Assembly: GCA_022778545.1 (NCBI GenBank)
Contig: JALFDW010000031.1
Coordinates: forward strand, 1-46,804
Reading direction: 5' to 3'
From: a bacterium
GTDB lineage: Bacteria > Bacillota > Clostridia > Christensenellales > CAG-138
Length of the DNA: 46,804 bases
Positions 8,717 through 16,006 of this stretch are shown in pieces (the first letter of the stretch is position 1; the number at the start of each line of letters is the position of its first letter). The notes beneath the pieces were generated by a model that had not been told where the DNA came from, did not search any database, and saw only the letters and a program-made list of their open reading frames with translations. The position numbers and the translations under genes are program-made.

Positions 8717-9378
8717 CGGCGGCTCCGGGTACGGCTGCCGGGAAAAAGACGCGCGGTAAGGGCGGGCGGAAGAATACCGCAGGAAAAAAACGAAAACAGC
8801 GGGAACGTGTGCGCGCGCTGCGTATCGCAGCTGTTGCCCTTTCTCTTGTGGTGCTGCTTTCGGCGCTTCTGTATTTTGTGAACAGAAGAATGGAAAAACG
8901 CACATACCGGTTGGCATATGCAGAAACGATCCGGCAGGAAAGTGCGGCCTTTGGCCTTGACCCGTATCTTGTTGCAGCTGTGATCCATTGCGAAAGCAGC
9001 GGGCTGGCGGATGCGCATTCTCCGAAGGGTGCATGCGGGCTGATGCAGATCATGCCGGCAACGGGCGCATGGATCGCTGAAAAGCTTTCCGTTCCATCGT
9101 TTACAGAGGAGATGCTGTATGAGCCGGAACAGAATATTCGCTTCGGCTGCTGGTATCTTTCGTACCTGATGCAGAAATATAACGGTGAGACAGACCTTGC
9201 GCTTGCTGCATACAACGCGGGGCCCGGCAACGTAAAAAAGTGGATGGAAGACCCGGCTTATTCGGAGGCGGGGCACCTTAAAGTGATCCCGTTTGCAGAA
9301 ACGGAGAAATATGTAAAACGGGTGAACGCTGCCTGCGGGAAATACAGGGAACTCTATGAAAAAGAACTTGCTCAGTAA
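8713..9378 (+). CDS. Membrane-anchored lytic transglycosylase (SLT domain)
   Basis: A 221-residue protein. A strongly basic N-terminus (Lys/Arg-rich, about 1-35) precedes one membrane helix (about 36-57), then a Slt70-like domain. The domain contains the catalytic Glu94 in HCESSG, then ACGLMQIMPATG and LAAYNAGPGNVKKWM, all hallmarks of family 23 transglycosylases that cleave peptidoglycan to 1,6-anhydro-MurNAc. I chose the ATG at 8713 because it overlaps the coaE stop (ATGA) and has GGAG 8 nt upstream. An in-frame ATG at 8674 would add 13 Cys-rich residues and overlap coaE further. The 3' end overlaps the next gene by 23 nt. Confidence 0.88.
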   Translation: MTAAPGTAAGKKTRGKGGRKNTAGKKRKQRERVRALRIAAVALSLVVLLSALLYFVNRRMEKRTYRLAYAETIRQESAAFGLDPYLVAAVIHCESSGLADAHSPKGACGLMQIMPATGAWIAEKLSVPSFTEEMLYEPEQNIRFGCWYLSYLMQKYNGETDLALAAYNAGPGNVKKWMEDPAYSEAGHLKVIPFAETEKYVKRVNAACGKYRELYEKELAQ

Positions 9379-10996
9379 AAAAAGAATTGCGGCGCTTGTG
9401 CTGGCCGCGGCCTTTGCCTGCATCGGCTGCGGCTGCGGCAGCGTACCTGCAAATGAGGTGCCTGAGAGCACGCCGGGCATTGCTTTGCCCATGGCAACAC
9501 CTGCGCCTCAGCCGGTTTCCGGCGGGGAGATCCGCATGCCGATGCCGGTGAATGCGGACATCAGCGATCCGCTTCTTGTCACTTCGGAAGAGATGCTTGC
9601 GCTGTTTTCGCTCGTTTATGAGGGCCTGCTTGGCATTGATGACTCCGGGAAAATCATTCCAGGGCTTGCGGAAAACTGGTCCGTGGATGATACGGGCCGC
9701 GTTTGGACGTTCCGCCTGCGTACTGCAGCCAAGTGGCATGATACGGGGATGCCCGTGTCGGCTTCCGATGTTGTGGCTACATATCAACGCATTGTATCGC
9801 TTGGTGCAAATACATATTACGCATATGTCACAATGCGGGTTGAAAACATGGCTGTGGCGGAAGATGGCGCGCTGACGGTAACGATGCACCAACCGGGGCT
9901 TGCGTCGCTCCAGGCGCTTACGTTCCCTGTGCTGCGTGGCGGTGCCGTGGAGGCGGACGGGCGGCCTGTCGGCACAGGGCCGTACCAGGCGCTGACGGTA
10001 ACGAATGATCTTGTGCGGTTGAAGGTGAACCGGAACTGGTGGAAACAGGCGCCATATATTGAAACCTTTTCGTTTTATGCAAAGGACAGCAACGACATTG
10101 CGCTTGCCTCTTACGAAGCGGGGCAGCTCGACCTTGTTCCCACATCGGCTCTTTCCGTTGGGCGCTATCGCGAAGAAGGCGTTACGAACGTGCTTGACGT
10201 AATGACGCAGACCGCGGAGGTTATGCTCGTAAACTACAGCAACCCATATCTGCGTGATTCGCGTGTCCGCATGGCGCTTGCCTATGCGATCAACAGGGGG
10301 CATATCATCACAAATGTTTACATGAACCGCGCGCAGGCCTGCGACGTTCCCGTGGCGCCGGATTCCTGGCTGTACGAGAGTAAATCCAAGCTTTATGATT
10401 ATAACGTTCCCGTTGCCCGCGCTCTTTTGGCGGAGGCGGGCTGGAGCGATGTGGATGAGGACGGCTATCTTGAAAAAGACGGGCGGCATTATGACGAGAT
10501 GGAGCTTCGCCTCCTTGTGAGCGATTCAACGGATACCGCACGAAAAAGCGCGGCGGAGATGATTGCGCAGCAGCTTGAAGCGGTGGGCATCCATGTGGTG
10601 ATCATCACAGCGGGATATACTCTTGGGGATGATGCAAGTGAATATCTCTATAAGATCGCGGCAAAGGAGTTTGACCTGGCACTCGTTGGCTTCAACCTTG
10701 GGCGGGATTGCGATCTTTCGGAATATGTGTCACAAAACGGGCGAAACAATTACGGCGGGTATTTCAACGCGGCCCTTGAACAACTCGCGCAGAATATTAT
10801 TACTGCCGGAGATGAAACTACGATGCGCGAGGCTGCTTCGGAGTTTCAGATGCGCTTTGCGGAGGAGCTCCCATTTATTACGCTGTATTTCAGGCTGAAC
10901 AGCCTTCTGTATTCTGCGGATATTCAGGGGCTGACAACCGCCCGAGAACCGGATATTCTGCGCTCTGCGGACAAGTGGTATCTTCGCTCAGAATAG
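9356..10996 (+). CDS. Oligopeptide ABC transporter substrate-binding lipoprotein (SBP_bac_5)
   Basis: A 546-residue exported protein of the OppA/DppA family. A basic start and a hydrophobic segment end at a lipobox with two candidate Cys (C22 or C25). A Pro/Thr-rich tether precedes the binding domain. Family features include IPGLAENWSVDDTGRVWTF, KWHDTGMPVSASDVVATY, GTGPYQ and DSRVRMALAYAINR. The ATG at 9356 lies inside the transglycosylase gene with AGGGA about 7 nt upstream. No permease or ATPase genes are adjacent, so it may serve a transporter encoded elsewhere or act as a peptide sensor. The lipoprotein-processing enzyme LspA follows directly. Confidence 0.87.
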   Translation: MKKNLLSKKRIAALVLAAAFACIGCGCGSVPANEVPESTPGIALPMATPAPQPVSGGEIRMPMPVNADISDPLLVTSEEMLALFSLVYEGLLGIDDSGKIIPGLAENWSVDDTGRVWTFRLRTAAKWHDTGMPVSASDVVATYQRIVSLGANTYYAYVTMRVENMAVAEDGALTVTMHQPGLASLQALTFPVLRGGAVEADGRPVGTGPYQALTVTNDLVRLKVNRNWWKQAPYIETFSFYAKDSNDIALASYEAGQLDLVPTSALSVGRYREEGVTNVLDVMTQTAEVMLVNYSNPYLRDSRVRMALAYAINRGHIITNVYMNRAQACDVPVAPDSWLYESKSKLYDYNVPVARALLAEAGWSDVDEDGYLEKDGRHYDEMELRLLVSDSTDTARKSAAEMIAQQLEAVGIHVVIITAGYTLGDDASEYLYKIAAKEFDLALVGFNLGRDCDLSEYVSQNGRNNYGGYFNAALEQLAQNIITAGDETTMREAASEFQMRFAEELPFITLYFRLNSLLYSADIQGLTTAREPDILRSADKWYLRSE

Positions 10997-11000
10997 CATA

Positions 11001-11030
11001 TTGCCCTTGGGGAGCAAAGCGTGCTAAGAT
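11001..11030 (+). promoter_or_regulatory. Candidate sigma-A promoter of lspA
   Basis: TTGCCC (11001-11006) and TAAGAT (11025-11030) are separated by 18 nt, with a TG two bases before the -10 (TGC-TAAGAT, extended -10). It begins 5 nt after the preceding stop and 31 nt before the lspA start. Confidence 0.5.
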
Positions 11031-11060
11031 AGACCCGGAAATCATTTGTTCGGAGGCATC

Positions 11061-11633
11061 ATGCTGGAACTTATTGTTGTAATTGCTGTACTCGTGTTGG
11101 ATCAGGCGTCCAAGATCATCTGTGCCGCCTGGCTCCCGACCCTTCCAAACCATACTTACCCACTGATTGACGGCGTGTTTGAGCTTGCTTATGTTGAAAA
11201 CCGCGGCGCTGCATTTGGCGTTCTCCAAAATGCGCGTTGGTTTTTCATCGTGCTCACAGTCGCAGCGTGTGCTGCGTTGATCTGGTTTATGGTGAAGCAG
11301 CACCATAAACTGCACAAGCTGATGCGCGTGTGCCTTGCCCTGATCGTCGCAGGCGCGCTCGGTAACTTCATTGACCGCCTCTTCCTTGGCTATGTGCGGG
11401 ATATGTTTTATTTCTCGCTAATCAATTTTGCCGTATTCAATGTTGCGGATGCGGCCATCAGCGTGGGCGGGGTGCTGCTTGTGATTGATGTGCTGTTCTG
11501 TAAAAAGGGAAAGGCCGTTTTGGCGGAGCTTGATGGCAAAAAAGACGCGCCGGGATCGTCCAAAAGGGAGAAAGTGCTCCCGAAAGAAGATCAGGTAGAT
11601 GAGTCCGTGGAAGCGGAGCGGAACGAGCGGTGA
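11061..11633 (+). CDS. lspA: Lipoprotein signal peptidase (signal peptidase II)
   Basis: A 190-residue integral membrane aspartyl protease that removes signal peptides from lipid-modified prolipoproteins. It has four hydrophobic helices and the conserved blocks DQASKI, ENRGAAFG, GALGNFIDRLFLGYVRDM and FAVFNVADAAIS; the two catalytic Asp are in GNFIDR and NVADA. A charged C-terminal tail of about 35 residues is longer than in E. coli LspA. I chose the ATG at 11061 with GGAGG 4 nt upstream over the in-frame TTG at 11046, which would lie before the RBS. The stop overlaps the rluD-like GTG start. Confidence 0.95.
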   Translation: MLELIVVIAVLVLDQASKIICAAWLPTLPNHTYPLIDGVFELAYVENRGAAFGVLQNARWFFIVLTVAACAALIWFMVKQHHKLHKLMRVCLALIVAGALGNFIDRLFLGYVRDMFYFSLINFAVFNVADAAISVGGVLLVIDVLFCKKGKAVLAELDGKKDAPGSSKREKVLPKEDQVDESVEAERNER

Positions 11634-12682
11634 AGGATAATTGCCTACTGCCGGGCGATGCAGAGCAGGAATTGGAGTTGGAACTGGAACCCGAATCGGA
11701 GGAAAGCGAAACGGGAGCGCGCGTGATCCGTGCGGCTGCGCTTGAAAAAGGAGAGCGGCTCGATGTGTTTGCGGCGCGCGCAAGCGGTGAAACGCGTGCC
11801 TTCGCACAGCGCCTGATCGGAGAAGGCTGCGTGACCGTGAACGGCAGAGAAGGCCGCGCGAATACACGCCTGAAGGCCGGGGATATGGTTGAGATCCGCA
11901 TTGAGCCACCGGCACCGACCGAACTTGTGCCGGAGGATATCCCGCTTTCCATCGTGTATGAGGATACTGACATTGCGGTGATCAACAAGCCCAAGGGGAT
12001 GGTTGTACATCCTGCGCCGGGCAATGAAAGCGGCACGCTTGTAAATGCGGTGATGTATCATATCCGGGATCTTTCCGGCATCGGCGGCGCTTTGCGCCCG
12101 GGTATTGTGCACCGGATCGACAAGATGACTTCAGGCCTGATCGTGATCGCAAAAAATGACGCTGCACACCGCGCTTTGGCGGAACAAATAAAAAACCACA
12201 CGGCAGGACGCATTTATCTTGCAATCGTAGACGGAAACATTCGGGAGGATTCCGGCACGGTGAATGCGCCGATCGGCAGGCATCCGACGGACCGCAAACG
12301 CATGGCTGTTGTGCCGGGCGGGAGAGAAGCGGTAACGCATTGGCGCGTGCTGGAACGCTATGGCTCGTATACGCTCATCGCGGCGCGGCTGGAAACCGGG
12401 CGCACGCATCAGATCCGGGTGCATATGGCATACCGAAAGCACCCTGTTTCCGGGGATGCGGTCTATGGTGCGGAAAAGAACCGGCTTGGTTTGGATGGTC
12501 AGGCCTTGCATGCCGTGCGACTGATGCTAAGCCATCCGCGTACAGGGCAAAGCATGGTGTTTGAAGCACCCGTTCCGCCTTATTTTACCGCTGCGCTGCA
12601 CAAAGCAGGCCGAAGCGAAGAACAACCGCTTTCGGATACGATACAAAAAGGAATCGAAAGGCTTCTGCATGACAAATCCTGA
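11630..12682 (+). CDS. RluA/RluD-family pseudouridine synthase
   Basis: A 350-residue rRNA-modifying enzyme. After about 35 acidic residues comes an S4 RNA-binding domain (ERLDVFAARA to LKAGDMVEI), then the synthase domain with the signature PGIVHRIDKMTSGL, in which D164 is the catalytic Asp. LETGRTHQIRVHMAY is the second family motif. The family makes pseudouridines in 23S rRNA (RluD: 1911, 1915, 1917), but the exact target cannot be read from sequence. The start is a GTG overlapping the lspA stop (GTGA). The acidic N-terminal extension is unusual. lspA followed by an RluD-type gene is the standard Firmicute order. Confidence 0.92.
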   Translation: MKDNCLLPGDAEQELELELEPESEESETGARVIRAAALEKGERLDVFAARASGETRAFAQRLIGEGCVTVNGREGRANTRLKAGDMVEIRIEPPAPTELVPEDIPLSIVYEDTDIAVINKPKGMVVHPAPGNESGTLVNAVMYHIRDLSGIGGALRPGIVHRIDKMTSGLIVIAKNDAAHRALAEQIKNHTAGRIYLAIVDGNIREDSGTVNAPIGRHPTDRKRMAVVPGGREAVTHWRVLERYGSYTLIAARLETGRTHQIRVHMAYRKHPVSGDAVYGAEKNRLGLDGQALHAVRLMLSHPRTGQSMVFEAPVPPYFTAALHKAGRSEEQPLSDTIQKGIERLLHDKS

Positions 12683-13400
12683 CATAAAAAAGAAAAAACG
12701 GCAGGTTTGGGCGGCGGGCGTCATGTTTGGCGTTGTGCTGATCGTCGTATGCCTGTTGCTGTTTCTTTTGTCGGATGCAGGAGCATCGCTGCTTGCAAGG
12801 CTTGGTGCCACAACGACAGTGTATGAACCGGCGCCTTCAGGGCTTCTTTCGTCAAGCGCTCCCTCCACAGAGACTGTGCAGCCGGAAGAAACTCCAAAGC
12901 CACAGGATAAAGTATCGATTTCCAAAGAGCAGTTTCTTGAACGGGCTCAGGATTTGGGAGCGGAGTTCACGGCAGTTCTTTCCTTGGAAAACGACCGTAT
13001 GGCAGCATATACGGTCGAAAGCCAGGCAGGGGAGATAGCGAGCCTTGTGCTGTCGCTGCAGAAAGGATGCGTTACGGCATTTACGATCTCCATGCAGCAG
13101 CCTTTGCCGCCTGCGCCGCTTGCCGCGGACGCGGGGTGGATTATGCAGCAGGAACATGCTGCGCAGCAGGAACGTTATGAAGCCGCGATCGCGTGGTATT
13201 GCGATGTGTTCGGCGCATGTGCGCTTGCGCAAGACTATGGGGAAACGCTGCCGTATGTTGACGTTCTTTCGCTGAAAGAAATGGTAGGCGCGGCGCTCAG
13301 GGAAAGCAAATCCGGAACCGGACGGGCAGGGGCGTTTCAGCTGGATATATCCATCGATGCGGAAGAAATGTGCATTACAACGTTCCGCAGCATTTCCTGA
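12669..13400 (+). CDS. Uncharacterised single-pass membrane protein
   Basis: A 243-residue protein I cannot assign to a family. A basic N-terminus (KKKKRQ) is followed by one membrane helix (about residues 13-34), then a Ser/Thr/Pro-rich linker (about 50-80) and a C-terminal domain of about 160 residues, presumably outside the membrane. The start ATG at 12669 overlaps the 3' end of the rluD-like gene by 14 nt and has AAAGG 7 nt upstream. An in-frame upstream start at 12561 would lie deep inside that gene and is less likely. It is the last gene of the lspA transcription unit, since zapA has its own promoter. The layout resembles extracytoplasmic regulators or envelope proteins, but no function is claimed. 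Confidence 0.75.
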   Translation: MTNPDIKKKKRQVWAAGVMFGVVLIVVCLLLFLLSDAGASLLARLGATTTVYEPAPSGLLSSSAPSTETVQPEETPKPQDKVSISKEQFLERAQDLGAEFTAVLSLENDRMAAYTVESQAGEIASLVLSLQKGCVTAFTISMQQPLPPAPLAADAGWIMQQEHAAQQERYEAAIAWYCDVFGACALAQDYGETLPYVDVLSLKEMVGAALRESKSGTGRAGAFQLDISIDAEEMCITTFRSIS

Positions 13401-13431
13401 CATATTTTTCTGATATTATCCGGTAAGAGTA

Positions 13432-13460
13432 TTGAAAGTACCCACAATCTATTGTATAAT
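13432..13460 (+). promoter_or_regulatory. Sigma-A promoter of zapA
   Basis: TTGAAA (13432-13437) and a perfect TATAAT (13455-13460) with an ideal 17-nt spacer, 23 nt before the zapA ATG. This is among the best promoters in the window. Confidence 0.8.
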
Positions 13461-13482
13461 CACGATAAGGTGGTGCATATAT

Positions 13483-13806
13483 ATGGAAAAAACGCGGACA
13501 AGCGTTGTACTGGCCGGGCAGGAATTCAAGCTGACCGGCTCGGAAAGCGAAGAGTATATTAAACAGCTTTCCGAGTATGTAAACGGGAAAATAAACGAAA
13601 TTCAAGGCTTTTATCCCAATCTGAGCACGGCAAACTGTGTTTTGCTTGCTGCCCTCAACATGGCGGATGAACTGCATAAGCTGCGCGCGGATTATGACGC
13701 GCTGGACCAAAGAATCACGCAGCTTAGGGACATGCCGCGCACTGCCGTACCGGCAGCTCCGGTTAAGCGCCCCTTTGAGAGCAGGCAGCCAGTGGGCACA
13801 AAATAA
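13483..13806 (+). CDS. zapA: Cell division protein ZapA
   Basis: A 107-residue protein that binds FtsZ and bundles protofilaments at the division ring. The N-terminal TSVVLAGQEFKLTGSESEEYI and the following helical region with ANCVLLAALNMADELHKL match ZapA, and the C-terminal half should form the family's coiled-coil dimer. I chose the ATG at 13483 because AAGGTGG lies about 8 nt upstream and the promoter -10 ends 22 nt before it; a longer in-frame reading would start within the promoter. In Firmicutes zapA commonly precedes a U32 peptidase and mutS2, as here. Confidence 0.88.
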   Translation: MEKTRTSVVLAGQEFKLTGSESEEYIKQLSEYVNGKINEIQGFYPNLSTANCVLLAALNMADELHKLRADYDALDQRITQLRDMPRTAVPAAPVKRPFESRQPVGTK

Positions 13807-13824
13807 CAAAATGTAAGGAAGCGG

Positions 13825-13858
13825 AGCGGCTTGGATGATAAAACCAGGCCGCTTTTTT
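13825..13858 (+). terminator. Intrinsic terminator after zapA
   Basis: A 10-bp stem with one G-U pair (AGCGGCTTGG / CCAGGCCGCT), a 9-nt loop and a run of six T. It ends just before the U32 gene start, so U32 expression may depend on read-through. Confidence 0.75.
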
Positions 13859-13866
13859 AAGGGAAA

Positions 13867-15978
13867 ATGGAAAGCAAAAGGAAAGATTCTTTGAAAATGA
13901 CGCTGCTTTCTCCGGCAGGGAGCCGGGAAAGTCTGATCGCTGCTGTACAAAACGGCGCAGATGCAGTATATCTGGGCGGCAGCGCATTCAATGCACGGCG
14001 CTTTGCCGGCAATTTCAGCGAAGAGGAGCTTCTCTGGGCTGTGGATTATTGCCATGCCCGCGGCGTTGCGGTAAACGTAACGTTCAATACGCTTTTGTTT
14101 GATAAAGAACTTGCGGCAGCGCTTTCCTATGGCCGCTTTTTATATGAAGCGGGCGTAGATGCGGCGATCGTGCAGGATCTTGGCCTTGTGCGGATGCTCC
14201 GCAGTGAACTACCGGGGCTTGTGCTGCATGCGAGCACGCAGATGGGCATATCGGATTTGGAAGGCGCGCACGTTGTACGGGATATGGGCCTTTCCCGCGT
14301 TGTGCTTGCCCGTGAGGTGCAGCTGAAAGCGGTGCGGGAAATCTGCGCAGGCGCAGGGATAGAGGTTGAGGTTTTTGCGCATGGGGCGATGTGCATGAGC
14401 ACTTCGGGGGCGTGCCTGTTTTCCTCCATGGCGGGAGAGCGCAGCGGAAACCGCGGCACATGCGCGCAGCCCTGCCGCAAGCGCATGGCGGTTGGAAAGC
14501 GCCCCGGGCCTTCCGATTATGCGCTGAGCCTTTCTGACCTTTGCATGCTTTCCCATGTGCGGGAACTTGCGGATGCGGGGGTATCCTGCATCAAGCTGGA
14601 GGGCAGGATGAAACGCCCGGAATACGTTGCCGCGGCTACGCGTGCTTATCGTGCGGCGCTTGATGGCGCAGAGGAGCGTGAACTTGTTCGGCTGCAGGAG
14701 GAACTGTTTTCCGTATTCAACCGCGGTGGAGAGAGAACGGGGTATTACTATGGTGATGGCGGCATAACGGATTGCGTTGCAAAGGCAGAGCCGGAAGAAG
14801 AACTGCTTCGTGAGCTTCGTGCGACTTATGCGGCGGATACGCGTAAACAGCCGGTCTCCGTTGCGGCAGAACTCCTTCCCGGAGAACCTGCCCGGATTTC
14901 TCTTTCTTGCGGCGGCATCTCTGTGAAAGTGGAAGGCGAGACCGTGCAGCTTGCCGAAAAGCCGCAGAATGCCGAACGATATGCCGCACAGCTTCAGAAG
15001 TTTGGCGCAACGCCTTTTTGCGTAGAGAGCTTTGCGCTTACCATGCCTGAAAATGCGTTTTTGCCCATCGGCAAGGTAAATGAGCTGCGCCGCAAAGCGT
15101 GCGATGCATTGCTTGCCCGCCTTTGTGTGCGGGAAAGAGCGGCGGAAACGCTTCATGTGCCTGAACCGGTGCGGAAAAGCGATGGTTCCGGGCAGATCAT
15201 GGCGCGCGTGCGCACGGTGGAACAGGCGGAAGCCGCTTTTAAGGCCGGAGCGCAGGAAGTCCTGCTTTCCCCCGTGGATTACGAGGACGAAACCGCTCCG
15301 CTTGCGCTTCAGAAATACCGGGACAAGGCAAAACTGCTGTTGTCTCTGCCTGCATCAATCCTCAGCCGCGCGGAGCATGCGCGTGTAGCAGCTCTTTTGC
15401 ACAGCGGCCTGTTTGATGGCGCCGAAGCGAATAATCTTGGGCAGATCCCAATGATCAGGCATTTGCCGGTTCGCATTGCCGGAAACACGCTCAATGCGCT
15501 CAATGCGCTTTCCGTCGAGCAGCTCCTTTCATTAGGGGTTCAGCGCGTTGTGCTCTCGCAGGAACTGACAAAGCCCCAAATGCGTGATATACTGATTAAA
15601 ACCGGCGGTGCGGTGACGGTTTACGGCCGTGCGGAAATGATGCAGCTGCGGCATTGCCCTGTACGGGAACGGCAGGGATGCCAGAACTGCACGGGCATTG
15701 CGGGTACGCTTGTGGATGAAGCGGGGCGCGTGTTTCCGCTCTCCAATGTGCGGCAGGAGGAAGGCTGCCTCATTCGGGTACTCAATTGCAGCGTAACGGA
15801 TATTACGGATCTTTATGGCACCTTGCCGTCTGTGGATGCTGCGCTGCTGTCGTTTTATGAGGAATCGCCGGAAACAGTGGCGCAGTGCGTTGAAAATGCG
15901 CGGCGTGCAGCGGCGGGGGCGGCGGTAAAACCGGTGGCGGATGCAACGCGCGGCCATTGGGCACGCGCAGTAGACTGA
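13867..15978 (+). CDS. U32 peptidase-family protein (RlhA/TrhP-like RNA hydroxylation enzyme)
   Basis: A 703-residue protein. The N-terminal U32 domain has VDAAIVQDLGLVR, LHASTQMGISD and the family signature around EVFAHGAMCMSTSGAC. Four Cys (C176, C183, C199 or C203, and C241) are spaced almost as in the [4Fe-4S]-binding U32 proteins UbiU, RlhA and TrhP. A collagenase-like and DUF3656-type region follows. Relatives use prephenate to hydroxylate cytidine in 23S rRNA or uridine in tRNA, so RNA hydroxylation is more likely than proteolysis. The ATG at 13867 has a closely spaced AAGGGA; in-frame TTG 13891 and ATG 13897 are possible starts with a better-spaced AAAGGA. Length matches RlhA. Confidence 0.85.
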   Translation: MESKRKDSLKMTLLSPAGSRESLIAAVQNGADAVYLGGSAFNARRFAGNFSEEELLWAVDYCHARGVAVNVTFNTLLFDKELAAALSYGRFLYEAGVDAAIVQDLGLVRMLRSELPGLVLHASTQMGISDLEGAHVVRDMGLSRVVLAREVQLKAVREICAGAGIEVEVFAHGAMCMSTSGACLFSSMAGERSGNRGTCAQPCRKRMAVGKRPGPSDYALSLSDLCMLSHVRELADAGVSCIKLEGRMKRPEYVAAATRAYRAALDGAEERELVRLQEELFSVFNRGGERTGYYYGDGGITDCVAKAEPEEELLRELRATYAADTRKQPVSVAAELLPGEPARISLSCGGISVKVEGETVQLAEKPQNAERYAAQLQKFGATPFCVESFALTMPENAFLPIGKVNELRRKACDALLARLCVRERAAETLHVPEPVRKSDGSGQIMARVRTVEQAEAAFKAGAQEVLLSPVDYEDETAPLALQKYRDKAKLLLSLPASILSRAEHARVAALLHSGLFDGAEANNLGQIPMIRHLPVRIAGNTLNALNALSVEQLLSLGVQRVVLSQELTKPQMRDILIKTGGAVTVYGRAEMMQLRHCPVRERQGCQNCTGIAGTLVDEAGRVFPLSNVRQEEGCLIRVLNCSVTDITDLYGTLPSVDAALLSFYEESPETVAQCVENARRAAAGAAVKPVADATRGHWARAVD

Positions 15979-16006
15979 TGAAAACGATGATTTCAGGAGA
16001 AAGACC

